Below, one piece after another: positions 16,406 through 25,876 of a stretch of DNA of 64,000 nucleotides; position 1 is the first letter of the stretch; every line of letters starts with the position of its first letter. The stretch comes from Magnetococcales bacterium (lineage in GTDB: Bacteria > Pseudomonadota > Magnetococcia > Magnetococcales > JADFYX01): positions 62,001 to 126,000 of the forward strand of contig PEAM01000002.1 in assembly GCA_002753565.1 (NCBI GenBank). The letters are read 5' to 3'. The notes beneath the pieces were generated by a model that had not been told where the DNA came from, did no database searches, and saw only the letters and a program-made list of their open reading frames with translations. The position numbers and the translations under genes are program-made.

Positions 16406-18022
16406 ATGCCCGAATTTAAATATACTGAGGTTCTCAACCCAGGACCTGACGGGGCCGAGTATCTCTCCTTGACCCGCGATCATGTCTCCTTGGAACGATT
16501 CAAAACCGAGGATATCATCCATGTCAGGCCGGAGGGGTTGACACTCCTATCCGAAAAGGCATTCCATGAGGCGTCCCACCTTTTGCGCGCCAGCCATCTT
16601 CAGCAGTTACGTACCATTCTCGATGATGCCGAATCTTCTGAAAATGATCGTTATGTCGCCTTGGAACTGCTCAAAAATGCCAATATTGCTGCGGGCAGGG
16701 TCCTGCCCAGTTGTCAAGATACTGGTACCGCCATGGTTATTGGTAAAAAAGGTCACCGGGTCTGGACCGGAGGAGGGGATAAGATGGCCCTTTCCAAAGG
16801 GATTTTCAATACCTATACCAAAACCAATCTGCGCTATTCTCAAGTGGCTCCCCTCACCACCTATAACGAGAAAAATACCGGCAACAACCTCCCCGCTCAG
16901 ATCGATATCGAGGCCACGGACGGTGAGACCTATAAATTTCTTTTTATGGCAAAAGGGGGCGGATCAGCCAATAAAACCTTCTTGTATCAACAGACAAAAG
17001 CCCTGTTGACACCGGAGAAGCTGGCAGCCTTTTTATTGGATAAAATCAAAACATTGGGCACCTCTGCCTGTCCTCCCTACCATCTGGCGGTGGTGATTGG
17101 CGGTCTCTCTCCGGAAATGAACCTGAAGACGGTCAAGTTGGCCTCGGCCCGCTATCTGGATCGCCTCCCATCCCAAGGGGATGGGTTGGGTTCTGCCCTG
17201 CGGGATCGTGTTTTAGAAGAGCAGATTTTAACCATGACTCGAAATATCGGCATGGGGGCACAATTTGGTGGAAAATATTTTGCTCACGATGTTCGGGTTA
17301 TCCGCCTGCCCCGTCATGGTGCCTCCTGTCCGGTAGGGATTGGGGTCTCTTGTTCGGCGGATCGGAATATTCTTGGTCGGGTCGATCGGGAAGGGATCTG
17401 GCTTGAAGCGCTAGAGACCGATCCGGCCCGCTTTCTTCCAGATGCCGAACCCGAAGCGCTGAGCAGTACAGTTGTCCATATCGACCTGAACCAACCCATG
17501 AAAAAGATCCGGGCTGTTCTTTCCGATCTTCCGGTGACCACCCGTGTCATGTTGACCGGCCCCATTATTGTGGCTCGGGATATTGCCCATGCCAAAATTC
17601 AGGAGCGACTGGAGCAGGGAGAGGGGATGCCGGACTATTTTCAAAACCATGTGGTGTACTATGCCGGACCGGCCAAAACACCGGAAGGTCTCTCTTCTGG
17701 CTCTTTTGGGCCGACAACGGCGGGTCGTATGGACAGTTATGTGGAAGAGTTTCAAAAAAATGGTGGGTCGTATGTCATGTTGGCCAAGGGCAATCGCAGC
17801 CAGCAGGTAACGGATGCCTGTCAAAAATATGGGGGATTCTATTTAGGCTCCATTGGGGGTGCTGCGGCCCGTCTGGCCAAGGACAGTATTCGCAAAATTG
17901 AGGTGATCGACTACCCGGAGTTGGGTATGGAGGCGGTGCATCGTATACAAGTGGAAAATTTCCCTGCCTTTATCATTGTTGATGACAAAGGCAACGATTT
18001 TTTTGCCCAATTTAATCTGTAG
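16406..18022 (+). CDS. fumA: Class I fumarate hydratase (4Fe-4S)
   Basis: This oxygen-sensitive iron-sulfur enzyme hydrates fumarate to malate in the TCA cycle. Its 538 residues include both the alpha-type N-terminal half ([42 protein letters not shown]) and the beta-type C-terminal half ([38 protein letters not shown]), as in single-chain FumA/FumB. Cluster cysteines are in [15 protein letters not shown] and [12 protein letters not shown] 16406 has GGGAG upstream; the in-frame start at 16307 would overlap the divergent gene. A full repeat copy begins two bases after the stop. Confidence 0.95.
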   Translation: MPEFKYTEVLNPGPDGAEYLSLTRDHVSLERFKTEDIIHVRPEGLTLLSEKAFHEASHLLRASHLQQLRTILDDAESSENDRYVALELLKNANIAAGRVLPSCQDTGTAMVIGKKGHRVWTGGGDKMALSKGIFNTYTKTNLRYSQVAPLTTYNEKNTGNNLPAQIDIEATDGETYKFLFMAKGGGSANKTFLYQQTKALLTPEKLAAFLLDKIKTLGTSACPPYHLAVVIGGLSPEMNLKTVKLASARYLDRLPSQGDGLGSALRDRVLEEQILTMTRNIGMGAQFGGKYFAHDVRVIRLPRHGASCPVGIGVSCSADRNILGRVDREGIWLEALETDPARFLPDAEPEALSSTVVHIDLNQPMKKIRAVLSDLPVTTRVMLTGPIIVARDIAHAKIQERLEQGEGMPDYFQNHVVYYAGPAKTPEGLSSGSFGPTTAGRMDSYVEEFQKNGGSYVMLAKGNRSQQVTDACQKYGGFYLGSIGGAAARLAKDSIRKIEVIDYPELGMEAVHRIQVENFPAFIIVDDKGNDFFAQFNL

Positions 18023-18024
18023 GT

Positions 18025-18210
18025 ATAGAGATTTCAAACCAAATTTGTACAAAACGATTGCGGATGGGTCTGGGAAGGCATGAACCTCTTCCCAGCGGGT
18101 TTGGGCAGCGCAAAAGGTCCTAAGCCTTTGACTTTGCTTTTTTATTTTTAAAAGCGTGGGGGTTTTTGGGCCTGCAAGGCCTCCCAAGGTGTTGACTTTG
18201 CCTTAAACTG
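18025..18210 (+). repeat. Intergenic repeat family, copy 5 (full form, reference copy)
   Basis: In order it contains ATAGAGATTTCAAACC, TACAAAACGATTGCGG, ATGGGTCTGGGAAGGC, the inverted CTTCCCAGCGGGTTTGGG, CCTTTGACTTTGCTTTT, AAAAGCGTGGGGGTTT, GCAAGGCCTCCCAAGG and GACTTTGCCTTAAACTG. It starts two bases after the fumarase stop. Confidence 0.9.
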
Positions 18211-18267
18211 TTATAGCCTGCATCGGTTCTGTTTTTTGTCCCAAATTTTAAACAGCACGTTGGTCTG

Positions 18268-18284
18268 GGGGGCTGCAAGCCCCC
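18268..18284. other. GC-rich hairpin in the repeat region
   Basis: A 7-bp perfect stem GGGGGCT/AGCCCCC with a 3-base loop lies downstream of the micro-ORF on the minus strand. It may terminate it, but no T-run follows. Confidence 0.4.
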
Positions 18285-18330
18285 TCCCAGGAGTTACGGA
18301 CCATTTTTCAATGAGAATGACAACAATCAA

Positions 18331-18429
18331 CTACAGGCTGCGCCAGATATCCCGCTGTGGGCGGACACCGAATTCACCGATGGCAAAGGTAAGAACGGAA
18401 AAAGAGAAGAGGATCAATAGGGTTTCCAT
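18331..18429 (-). CDS. Candidate 32-residue single-helix membrane micro-protein
   Basis: A 33-codon minus-strand frame starting METLLILFSFSVLTFAIGEF and ending RPQRDIWRSL: a hydrophobic helix followed by a basic tail. AAGGA lies seven bases before the ATG, and a perfect TATAAT (18464-18459) about 30 bases upstream would give a leader of roughly 20 bases. The -35 region is poor. I cannot name a family; single-helix accessory subunits of membrane complexes have this size and shape. It is isolated inside a repeat-rich gap, and no other gene is convincing there. Confidence 0.45.
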   Translation of the reverse strand: METLLILFSFSVLTFAIGEFGVRPQRDIWRSL

Positions 18430-18458
18430 GGTTATTTCCTTTATTTGGTCTGTTTAAT

Positions 18459-18464
18459 ATTATA
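18459..18464 (-). promoter_or_regulatory. -10 box upstream of the micro-ORF
   Basis: A perfect TATAAT on the minus strand in an AT-rich context, without a recognisable -35 hexamer at 16-18 bases. Confidence 0.4.
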
Positions 18465-18484
18465 AAGCTCGCCCTATGTAGCGA

Positions 18485-18970
18485 GTCTTTGCTTTGCTTT
18501 ATTAAGGTGGTGTTAACTTCATAACCTACCATCACAAACAGGGTAGAGAGACAGGTAAATGGGCTTCATCTTTCAGTGGTTCTTGCTCTATTGCCCTTGA
18601 CTATTTCAAGAGCAATAACCCTGCCGGAATTGGGCTGTTTTAAGGGATGAAAAGGGGATTGGGGAGGGAGTTGGTGTTTAATTTCTAAGGATTTTGAATG
18701 GTTGCTTGATTATTTTTCCAGCCCGTTTTTTTTATCAAAAGCGTGATCTTCCATTCGATAAATTCCGTAACAAAAGTCAACCAAAATCCATGGCCTATAA
18801 AAAAAACGGGGTTATGCTGCCTGAAGGTACAATTTCTGACACTTTCTATAACGGCACACAAAAAAACCATTGCAGGGGGTCCGGGAGGGTCTCCGGCGGA
18901 GTTTGGGGCAGCGCTCCCTTCATCTAAAAAGCGGGCTTGCAGTGGCCAGGCACCAGTTGTTTTTGCAAGA
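18485..18970. other. Gene-poor stretch with a second GC-rich repeat-like block
   Basis: No convincing coding frame is seen. It includes a 7-bp stem-loop (18583-18589 with 18609-18615). A block at about 18876-18920 (GGGGGTCCGGGAGGGTCTCC, GGCGGAG, GGGGCAGCGCTCCC) looks like a separate GC-rich repeat type. Short frames on both strands are repeat-derived or of atypical composition. Confidence 0.5.
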
Positions 18971-19074
18971 CTCCTTAGAACCTTGGGCGCTGCCTAAACC
19001 CTCTGGAAAGATATGGATGCCTTCCCAGACCCATCCGCAATCGTTTTGTACAAATTTGGTTTGAAATCTCTGTA
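18971..19074 (-). repeat. Intergenic repeat family, copy 6 (5' module plus hairpin, minus orientation)
   Basis: Read on the minus strand it begins CAGAGATTTCAAACC, contains GATTGCGGATGGGTCTGGGA and the hairpin block, and ends near GGCGCCCAAGG. It lies 83 bases downstream of the argH stop in the same orientation as argH. Confidence 0.85.
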
Positions 19075-19157
19075 GAAACAAAAAACAAAACCATGGGCGT
19101 TGCCCTTACCGACCAGGGACGGGCGCCCCCCTAGAGGTTTTTTTCTGAAAGTTAACC

Positions 19158-20543
19158 TCAAGCAATACGTTTGGTCGCCTCTACCAAAGCCTTTTTGACT
19201 GTTTCAAACGCTGTGCCCCCAAGGGAAACCCGAGCATTAACCGATGATTGAATGGTTAAAATAGCAGCGACATCCGATTGAATACGTGGATCTACCTCTT
19301 GCATTTGAGCCAGGGTAAGCTGATCCAGTGTCAGGTTTTGCTCCACACAGACACGGACAATTCGTCCTGAAATAGCGTGGGCCTCTCGAAAAGGGATGTT
19401 TTTTCTCACCAGATAATCAGCCAAATCCGTAGCCGTGGTAAACCCTTCGCCAGCCGCAGCCAACATGGCCTCTCGTCGCACTTGAATACCCGGAACCAAG
19501 TCGGTAAAAACCCGCAAAACACCCTGAACCGTGTCAACCGTATCAAAAATCGGCTCTTTGTCTTCTTGCATGTCTCGATTATACGCCAGAGGCAGACCCT
19601 TCATCAGGGTAAGAAGAGCCAGAAGATTGCCTGTGACACGCCCGGTCTTGCCTCGAACCAACTCTGGTACGTCTGGGTTTTTCTTCTGTGGCATGATGCT
19701 GGAACCGGTACAAAAAGCGTCCGATAACTCAACAAAACCAAAAGCAGGAGATGACCATAAAATCAACTCTTCTGAAAAGCGGGAAAAATGGGTCATGATC
19801 AACGCCGCTGCACTGGCCAACTCGACTGCAAAATCCCGATCCGATACAGCATCCAAAGAGTTTTGACAAATACCCTCAAAATCCAACTGGTCCGCTACCC
19901 AAACCCGATCCACCGGAAAAGGGGTGCCCGCCAGAGCCGCAGACCCCAGAGGGAGCTGGTTGAGTCGCTTGCGTAGATCGATCAAGCGAGCATAATCTCG
20001 ATCCAACATTTCGAAATAGGCAAGAAGATGGTGGGCAAAACTGATGGGTTGTGCGTTTTGCAGGTGGGTAAAGCCGGGTAGAATGGTCTCGATGTGCTGT
20101 TGAGCAAGAGCCAGCAGGTTGGTCTGTACACCCCGAATTCCCACCCCCATGGCATCTACCTCATCCCGAAGATAGAGGCGGATATCGGTGGCGACCTGAT
20201 CGTTGCGAGAGCGAGCCGTATGCAACTTGCCAGCTACCGGTCCAATCAGCTCCCGTAGTCTGCTCTCCACATGCATGTGGATATCTTCCAAGGCATCCGA
20301 AAAAGCCAACGTGCCCTGCTCCAGCTCCTCCTGCACCCGATCCAAACCCGCCGCAATCTGCTCTGCCTCCTCCGGAGTAATGATCCCCTGACGGCCCAAC
20401 ATGCGGCAATGAACCTTGGAAGCCCGAATATCATGACGAAACAGGCGGGAATCGTAGGCGATGGAAGAGGAGAAAGCCTCGACAAACGCATCGGTAGATT
20501 GAGAAAACCGCCCCCCCCATAATTTGGCTGGGGGAGAACTCAT
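19158..20543 (-). CDS. argH: Argininosuccinate lyase
   Basis: It catalyses the last step of arginine synthesis, splitting argininosuccinate to arginine and fumarate. It has 461 residues, the standard length. The fumarase/aspartase superfamily signature [12 protein letters not shown] is intact, as are the substrate segments [13 protein letters not shown] and [10 protein letters not shown]. Its ATG overlaps the argG stop by four bases (ATGA). It is last in the transcribed order argD-argF-argG-argH. Confidence 0.97.
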   Translation of the reverse strand: MSSPPAKLWGGRFSQSTDAFVEAFSSSIAYDSRLFRHDIRASKVHCRMLGRQGIITPEEAEQIAAGLDRVQEELEQGTLAFSDALEDIHMHVESRLRELIGPVAGKLHTARSRNDQVATDIRLYLRDEVDAMGVGIRGVQTNLLALAQQHIETILPGFTHLQNAQPISFAHHLLAYFEMLDRDYARLIDLRKRLNQLPLGSAALAGTPFPVDRVWVADQLDFEGICQNSLDAVSDRDFAVELASAAALIMTHFSRFSEELILWSSPAFGFVELSDAFCTGSSIMPQKKNPDVPELVRGKTGRVTGNLLALLTLMKGLPLAYNRDMQEDKEPIFDTVDTVQGVLRVFTDLVPGIQVRREAMLAAAGEGFTTATDLADYLVRKNIPFREAHAISGRIVRVCVEQNLTLDQLTLAQMQEVDPRIQSDVAAILTIQSSVNARVSLGGTAFETVKKALVEATKRIA

Positions 20544-21757
20544 GTGCCTTTCCGCAGCATGGCAGCAATGCGAATCCGCAAGGCGTTCAGCTTGATAAAG
20601 CCGGTGGCATCCGCCTGGTTATAAGCCCCTTGATCATCTTCAAAGGTGGCGATGGCCGGGTCAAACAGGCTTTTTTCTGATTTGCGCCCAACAACAATGA
20701 CGTTGCCCTTATAGAGCTTCATTCGAACCACACCACTCACATGAACTTGAGAAGCATCAATCATGGTTTGGATCATCTCCCGCTCTGGGCTGAACCAGTA
20801 GCCATTATAGACCAAGGTGGCATACCGTGGCACCAACTCATCTTTCAGATGGGCAACCTCCCGGTCCAAAGTGAGAGACTCCAGCGCCCGATGGGCAACA
20901 CCCAGGATGGTACCGCCCGGTGTCTCGTAGACACCTCGGGATTTCATGCCCACATAACGGTTTTCTACCAGATCCAAGCGCCCGATGCCGTTCTCTCCCC
21001 CCAGTTGATTGAGGCGAGCCAGCAGGTTGGCCGGAGAGAGGGGTTGACCGTCAATGGCTACCGGATCTCCCTTTTCGAAGGAGAGTTCAATATAGGTGGC
21101 CTTGTCTGGCGCCCGCTCTGGGGAGACCGACAAGACAAACATATCCTCATCCGGCTCGGCAAACGGATCCTCCAGCACTTTTCCCTCAAAGGAGATGTGC
21201 AGCAGATTGCGATCCATGGAGTAGGGGGACTCACCCCGCTTGTCTCGTGGAACCGGAATGTTATGCTTGTCCGCATAGGCCAACAGCTTGTCTCGGGAGG
21301 TTAAGTCCCACTCCCGCCATGGGGCAATTACCTTGATATCCGGCCGATGGGCATAATAGCCCAACTCAAAGCGGACCTGATCGTTCCCCTTGCCCGTGGA
21401 GCCATGAGAGACCGCCTCGGCATGGGTTTCGTTGGCAATTTCAATTTGACGTTTGGCAATCAAGGGGCGTGCAATGGAGGTACCCAGGTGGTAGACCCCC
21501 TCATAGAGAGCGTTGGCCCGATACATGGGGAAGACATAATCCCGAACAAACTCCTCTTTCAGATCCTCTACATAGATCTCTCTGATGCCAAAATTTTCTG
21601 CCTTGACCCGAGCCTCTTCCAGCTCTTTTCCCTGACCCAGGTCAGCCGCAAAGGCCACCACTTCGCACTGATATTCATCTTGAAGCCATTTGAGAATGAT
21701 AGAGGTATCCAAACCGCCGGAATAGGCCAAAACCACTTTGTTGATCTGCTGGGACAT
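20540..21757 (-). CDS. argG: Argininosuccinate synthase
   Basis: It condenses citrulline and aspartate using ATP. It has 405 residues. The PP-loop [14 protein letters not shown] is at the N-terminus, with downstream family segments [15 protein letters not shown] and [16 protein letters not shown] 21757 gives the canonical N-terminus; the frame extends further upstream to 21922 but with non-coding character. A 61-base spacer separates it from argF. Confidence 0.97.
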   Translation of the reverse strand: MSQQINKVVLAYSGGLDTSIILKWLQDEYQCEVVAFAADLGQGKELEEARVKAENFGIREIYVEDLKEEFVRDYVFPMYRANALYEGVYHLGTSIARPLIAKRQIEIANETHAEAVSHGSTGKGNDQVRFELGYYAHRPDIKVIAPWREWDLTSRDKLLAYADKHNIPVPRDKRGESPYSMDRNLLHISFEGKVLEDPFAEPDEDMFVLSVSPERAPDKATYIELSFEKGDPVAIDGQPLSPANLLARLNQLGGENGIGRLDLVENRYVGMKSRGVYETPGGTILGVAHRALESLTLDREVAHLKDELVPRYATLVYNGYWFSPEREMIQTMIDASQVHVSGVVRMKLYKGNVIVVGRKSEKSLFDPAIATFEDDQGAYNQADATGFIKLNALRIRIAAMLRKGT

Positions 21758-21818
21758 GGTGCAAAAACTCCTTGAGCTTAATTCTATATGGATAAGGTGA
21801 ACAGAGCCTGTTCCCCTG

Positions 21819-22781
21819 TTAGATCTTTTTTTCCAACCCATACCCCAACAGCCACTCCAAAATAGCCTTTTGAACGTGCAGTCGGTTTTCGGCCTCGTCC
21901 CAGATGACCGATTGCGGGCCATCCATCACATCACTAGAGACCTCTTCACCCCGGTGGGCAGGCAAACAGTGCATGAACAGAGCATCGGGTTTGGCCTCTT
22001 TCATCATGGCACTGTTGACACAGAACCCCTCAAAAGCCCGTAATCGTCGCTCTCTCTCCGCCTCCTGACCCATGGAGGTCCAAGTGTCGGTGATAACCAG
22101 ATCGGCCCCCCGAGCCGCTTCACGGGGGTCACCGGTCAACTGTACCGACCCCTGTCCTTCGGCTTCGATCTCTTTTTGGGCTTGAGCCATCACCTTGGGG
22201 TTTGGCTCATAATTGGTGGGACAGGCCAGGGTGAGATGACACCCTACCTTGGAGGTTGCCATGATCCAGGAGTGGGCCATGTTGTTGCCATCCCCGATCC
22301 AGGCCACTTTTCGCCCTTCCAGGGAGCCACGCTTTTCCTGATAGGTAAACAGATCGGTCAGTACCTGACAGGGGTGAAAATCGTCAGAAAGGCCATTAAT
22401 AACCGGAATAGAAGCATATTTTGCCATGGTGACAATGTTATCATGGGCAAAGGTCCGCACCATCAAACCATCCAGATAGCGGGAGAACACCTGGGCACTG
22501 TCAGAAATTTTCTCTCCCCGACCCAGCTGAATCTCTTTGGAAGAGAGAAAAAGGGCATGACCCCCCAGTTGAAACATACCCACCTCAAAGGAGACTCGTG
22601 TTCTTGAAGAGGGTTTCTCGAAGATCATTCCCAGGGTGCGGCCCTTCAGAGTATGGGTCACCGTTCCCGTTTTAACCGCCTTTTTCAAGGTGGCAGCCCG
22701 ACTAAACAGCCTCTGGATCTCAGAGGGTGTTACATCGGAGAGAGAGAGAAGATCACGTTTGTTCTCTTGGTTGGTGGGCAT
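21819..22781 (-). CDS. argF: Ornithine carbamoyltransferase
   Basis: It makes citrulline from ornithine and carbamoyl phosphate. It has 320 residues. The carbamoyl phosphate motif [12 protein letters not shown] is present, with HPCQVLTDL and the ornithine-binding [10 protein letters not shown]. It sits between argD and argG, with about 60-base gaps on both sides. Confidence 0.97.
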   Translation of the reverse strand: MPTNQENKRDLLSLSDVTPSEIQRLFSRAATLKKAVKTGTVTHTLKGRTLGMIFEKPSSRTRVSFEVGMFQLGGHALFLSSKEIQLGRGEKISDSAQVFSRYLDGLMVRTFAHDNIVTMAKYASIPVINGLSDDFHPCQVLTDLFTYQEKRGSLEGRKVAWIGDGNNMAHSWIMATSKVGCHLTLACPTNYEPNPKVMAQAQKEIEAEGQGSVQLTGDPREAARGADLVITDTWTSMGQEAERERRLRAFEGFCVNSAMMKEAKPDALFMHCLPAHRGEEVSSDVMDGPQSVIWDEAENRLHVQKAILEWLLGYGLEKKI

Positions 22782-22842
22782 GGTTTTAAGTTCTTTATGA
22801 TAGTGGGGTCAGGGGTCGGCTGGTTTCAGCCGACCTGATTGA

Positions 22843-24015
22843 CTAAAAAATATCCGATAAGGCATCGTTGAGTATGGTAATGGCCCGATCAATTTCATCC
22901 AAACTTACCGTCAGCGGAGGTAGGATACGGATGGTTGTACCCATCTGACAACTAACCAGAAGACCGCGAGAGAGGGCAACGCTGACCAACTCCTCCGCCG
23001 GAGAGTTTAACTCGAAGGCCGCCATCAACCCCCGACCCCGCACCGACTTCACCAGTTTGTGATGAGATTGAAGAAGCTTCAAACGGCTCAAAAGGTGGGC
23101 ACCCTTGGCCTCGACACCCGCCAGAACACCTTGATCGAGTAGAACATCCAAGGTTGCAAGGGCCGCCGTAGAGACCAATGGACTACCCCCAAAGGTGGAG
23201 CCGTGGGTACCCGGAGAGAAAGCTTTCGCCACCTTTCTGGTCGCAAGGCAAGCCCCCATGGGCAGACCGGAAGCCAAGGCCTTGGCACTGGTCATGATAT
23301 CCGGAACAACATCGGTCCATTGGTGGCACCACATCTTTCCGGTCCGTCCCATACCGGTCTGGACCTCATCCAGAATCAGCAACAGCCCCTCTTTATCGGC
23401 AAGCTTACGCAGAGCTTTCAGATAGCCCTCATCAGGAATCTGTATGCCGGCCTCGCCTTGAATGGGCTCGATCATGATGGCGGCTGTATAGGAGGATATC
23501 GCCTCCTTGACCGCCTGAATATCGTTGAAGGCTACATAACGGAAACCCGGCAACAGAGGATCAAAACCCCGATGCACCTTCTCCTGACCGGTGGCCGTTA
23601 GAGTGGCCATGGTTCGACCATGAAAACTATTGATGGCAGTGATGATCTCAAACCGGCCCGGCTTGCCCCGATCACGCATACTTTTACGCGCCAGCTTAAT
23701 GGCCGCTTCATTAGCCTCTGCTCCGCTGTTGCAGAAAAAAACCTGATCGGCAAAACAGGTGGAGGTAAGGCGATCGGCCAGCTGTTCTTGCGCTCGAATG
23801 GCGTACAAGTTGGAGGTGTGAATCAGCTTGGCAACCTGATTTTGGACCGCCTCGACCACTTTAGGATGACAGTGGCCCAGATTGTTCACCCCGATACCCG
23901 ATAGAAAATCCAGATACTTTTTGCCATTCTCATCCCAGATAAGCGTCCCCTCTCCCCGTTCAAAGGCAACGGGAAAACGACCATAAGTGGGCATGACAGA
24001 GTGACTATCGTTCAT
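22843..24015 (-). CDS. argD: Acetylornithine/succinyldiaminopimelate aminotransferase
   Basis: A PLP-dependent class III aminotransferase for N-acetylornithine; many also serve in lysine synthesis. It has 390 residues. Motifs include the phosphate-binding NSGAEANEAAIKLAR, IIEPIQGEAGI, LILDEVQTGMGRTGK and the PLP lysine in SAKALASGLPMGA. ATG 24015 gives the normal N-terminus; the open frame up to 24168 overlaps the upstream exporter gene. It is the first arg gene in the run. Confidence 0.95.
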   Translation of the reverse strand: MNDSHSVMPTYGRFPVAFERGEGTLIWDENGKKYLDFLSGIGVNNLGHCHPKVVEAVQNQVAKLIHTSNLYAIRAQEQLADRLTSTCFADQVFFCNSGAEANEAAIKLARKSMRDRGKPGRFEIITAINSFHGRTMATLTATGQEKVHRGFDPLLPGFRYVAFNDIQAVKEAISSYTAAIMIEPIQGEAGIQIPDEGYLKALRKLADKEGLLLILDEVQTGMGRTGKMWCHQWTDVVPDIMTSAKALASGLPMGACLATRKVAKAFSPGTHGSTFGGSPLVSTAALATLDVLLDQGVLAGVEAKGAHLLSRLKLLQSHHKLVKSVRGRGLMAAFELNSPAEELVSVALSRGLLVSCQMGTTIRILPPLTVSLDEIDRAITILNDALSDIF

Positions 24016-24160
24016 AACTTTCTCACTTGGGGAGATAAAATAGATACAGATGGAAAACTTTCTTTCTACCAGCTTCAGCAGGACAATAGCAAGCTCGAAT
24101 TGACTTTTTCCCTGAAAAAGCCCTCTCTTTTCATCCTTTTGAAACAGGTTTCTTGCGCTC

Positions 24161-24784
24161 TTAATCAAGCTGGGTCAAAGCCAGAGCCGCCAACACCAAA
24201 AAAAAGATTCCAGCAAGTTTATGCAGTATATTCAAAGGAATACGCTTTAAAAACCGCTGCCCAACTACCACACCGATAGCCGAAGAGAGCGCCAGAGCCA
24301 AGGTGGCCCCAAGCCAGATAGCCAGAGGGGGAGCCGCGCTGGCCATGCCGGCAACGGCAATTTGGGTTTTATCGCCAAATTCCGCTATAAAAATGAGCAA
24401 AAAAGCGCTGATCAGAATGCTGCGACCACTCTTGACCGCCACCTCTTCCTCCTCTTCCTCCTCTTCCCCAGCCAACAGGGTTTGCACCCCAAACAGGGCA
24501 AACAGAGCCGCCACCAGATAGATCATGATGTTGTGAGGAATCCAGCTGGAGAGGGTGGCACCAAAAACCACGGCCAGGATATTGAGAATGATAAAGGCCA
24601 GAAGGGTGCCGAAAAACACCGGTTGTGGCCGGTGTCGCGCGGCCAGGGTCATACAGACCAGTTGGGATTTATCCCCCAATTCAGCCAGAAAAATAACCAC
24701 CAGTGTGGTGCCAGAGACAGAAAACCACTCTGCAAGAGTGGGAACAGCGAAAAGAGTTTCGGTATCGAGAAGGGTGTTAGTCAT
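24161..24784 (-). CDS. TMEM165/GDT1 (UPF0016) family cation exporter, likely Mn2+
   Basis: A 207-residue membrane protein with two homologous three-helix halves. Each half bears the family ion-site motif: AELGDKSQL (E35) and AEFGDKTQI (E134). The halves are joined by a cytosolic loop carrying eight consecutive glutamates (107-114). Bacterial and eukaryotic members export or compartmentalise Mn2+ (and Ca2+). The assignment to manganese is strengthened by a yybP-ykoY riboswitch directly upstream. It precedes argD by about 145 bases. Confidence 0.9.
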   Translation of the reverse strand: MTNTLLDTETLFAVPTLAEWFSVSGTTLVVIFLAELGDKSQLVCMTLAARHRPQPVFFGTLLAFIILNILAVVFGATLSSWIPHNIMIYLVAALFALFGVQTLLAGEEEEEEEEVAVKSGRSILISAFLLIFIAEFGDKTQIAVAGMASAAPPLAIWLGATLALALSSAIGVVVGQRFLKRIPLNILHKLAGIFFLVLAALALTQLD

Positions 24785-24807
24785 GAATCAATTACCACGC
24801 AATAAGG

Positions 24808-24852
24808 GGGGGTCGATCGAAAACCAAAGGCACACCATCCCAGTCGACCCCC
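24808..24852 (-). promoter_or_regulatory. Expression-platform hairpin of the Mn riboswitch
   Basis: GGGGGTCGA at one end pairs perfectly (9 bp) with its complement (24844-24852 with 24808-24816), between the aptamer and the start codon. No strong U-run follows, so control may be at translation or by Rho as well as by attenuation. Confidence 0.5.
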
Positions 24853-24870
24853 GTCGCTGAAGATGTTGTA

Positions 24871-25063
24871 CCTAAAGTCTCGTCAAACCCACTTTAAATG
24901 CGGCCTGAAACCGACAAAAAAAGTTGAGCCAGCCTGTACCATGGCTCGGACTCAAACGGCTGTTTGAACCGACGACCAATGATGTTGATACAGGCCCCTT
25001 CCATCCCAAAAGAAACCGAGCGCTCTTGGTGTGGGATAGAGAGGGCGACTACTCCCCTTAGAG
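24871..25063 (-). ncRNA. yybP-ykoY manganese riboswitch
   Basis: Read on the minus strand the 5' side is CTCTAAGGGGAGTAG and the 3' side TTTGACGAGACTTTAGG; these match the conserved GGGGAGUAG and GACGAGACC elements of the yybP-ykoY aptamer, and CTAAGG pairs with CTTTAG to form P1. Internal helices include the GGTCGTCGG region. The family senses Mn2+ and turns on exporters such as MntP and TMEM165-type proteins, which is exactly the gene found downstream. Confidence 0.85.
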
Positions 25064-25073
25064 TATGGGCCGG

Positions 25074-25103
25074 ATTATAGCGACCAGTCCGGCTTGCTGA
25101 CAA
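25074..25103 (-). promoter_or_regulatory. Sigma-70 promoter of the riboswitch-exporter unit
   Basis: TTGTCA (25103-25098) and a perfect TATAAT (25079-25074) are separated by 18 bases; the predicted transcript would begin just before the aptamer at about 25067. Confidence 0.75.
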
Positions 25104-25115
25104 CCTTTTTCAGGT

Positions 25116-25721
25116 TTAATCGGCGACGTTACGCAAAAAAACCAACTCTCGCACCGCATCCCGATGTCGCATCAGGCCATCAATTTCCCGCAGGGTAGTT
25201 TTTAACTGTTCACGAGCCGACGCCACATGGGCCTTGGCTTCCGGCAGTTGGTTGACCAACACCTGCCATTTTTCCTCATACTCACGAACCATCGCCTGGG
25301 TCTCCTGCTTGACTTCAATCAGCTCCATTCGTTGAGGTTCGGTAGAGATCATGGGATCGAGCAGAGAGAGAATCTGAGCTTGGCGATATTTTTCAATGGC
25401 AGCATTCAGCGGCTGTTTTTTAAAGTTCAACGCCTCTTTGGCTGCCTTGATGCGTCCTTCCAGGTCGGCCAGGGCCTTCTCTTTGCTGGACAACAGCTTG
25501 AATTGGGACTCATACGACTCCTCTTGAGTGGCCAGTTGCCGCTCTAAAATAGACTCCCGAGTCACCCGTTCCGCCTCCGACTTGGGATAGGACCAGGTTC
25601 CGACCGCCGAGGCGTCCGAAAAGACGGTCGTCAGCATCAAACCACAAAAAAGGAGGACACCTGCCCGTATCATCCAACTGTTGGTGGGGGGGTTAGCCTG
25701 TTTCATCTCTTCATTCTCCAT
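25116..25721 (-). CDS. Exported coiled-coil protein of unknown function
   Basis: A 201-residue protein with an N-terminal signal anchor or signal peptide (hydrophobic about 16-32, then SDASAVG) followed by about 150 residues of charged, heptad-rich sequence predicted to form coiled coil. No family is recognised; it is likely periplasmic or envelope-attached. The start could be 25721 or an ATG five codons later (25706); the frame extends to 25814 but that part lacks a ribosome binding site. It is divergent from the AI-2E permease gene. Confidence 0.55.
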   Translation of the reverse strand: MENEEMKQANPPTNSWMIRAGVLLFCGLMLTTVFSDASAVGTWSYPKSEAERVTRESILERQLATQEESYESQFKLLSSKEKALADLEGRIKAAKEALNFKKQPLNAAIEKYRQAQILSLLDPMISTEPQRMELIEVKQETQAMVREYEEKWQVLVNQLPEAKAHVASAREQLKTTLREIDGLMRHRDAVRELVFLRNVAD

Positions 25722-25876
25722 TACCAATTTATATGAAGATAGTGTGAAAAAACCAATTATTCTGCTCACATATCCTTGTGTGCGTTCTAGAAACCAGATA
25801 ACTGTCAGAGTCATTTAATCCCAGAACATCTCCCTTTTGTTGACAAGCCGAGCCAATTTGGTTTGAATGCAGAGTG

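Noticed and set aside
18236-18457. Plus-strand 73-codon frame in the repeat cluster
   Set aside because: Composition is not protein-like and it runs antisense to the better supported 32-residue micro-ORF.
18685-18997. Overlapping short frames on both strands in the repeat-rich gap
   Set aside because: No ribosome binding sites and mutual overlap; AT-rich simple stretches and repeats account for them.
24894-25103. Minus-strand 69-codon frame upstream of the exporter gene
   Set aside because: It coincides with the promoter and riboswitch aptamer, which explain the sequence better.
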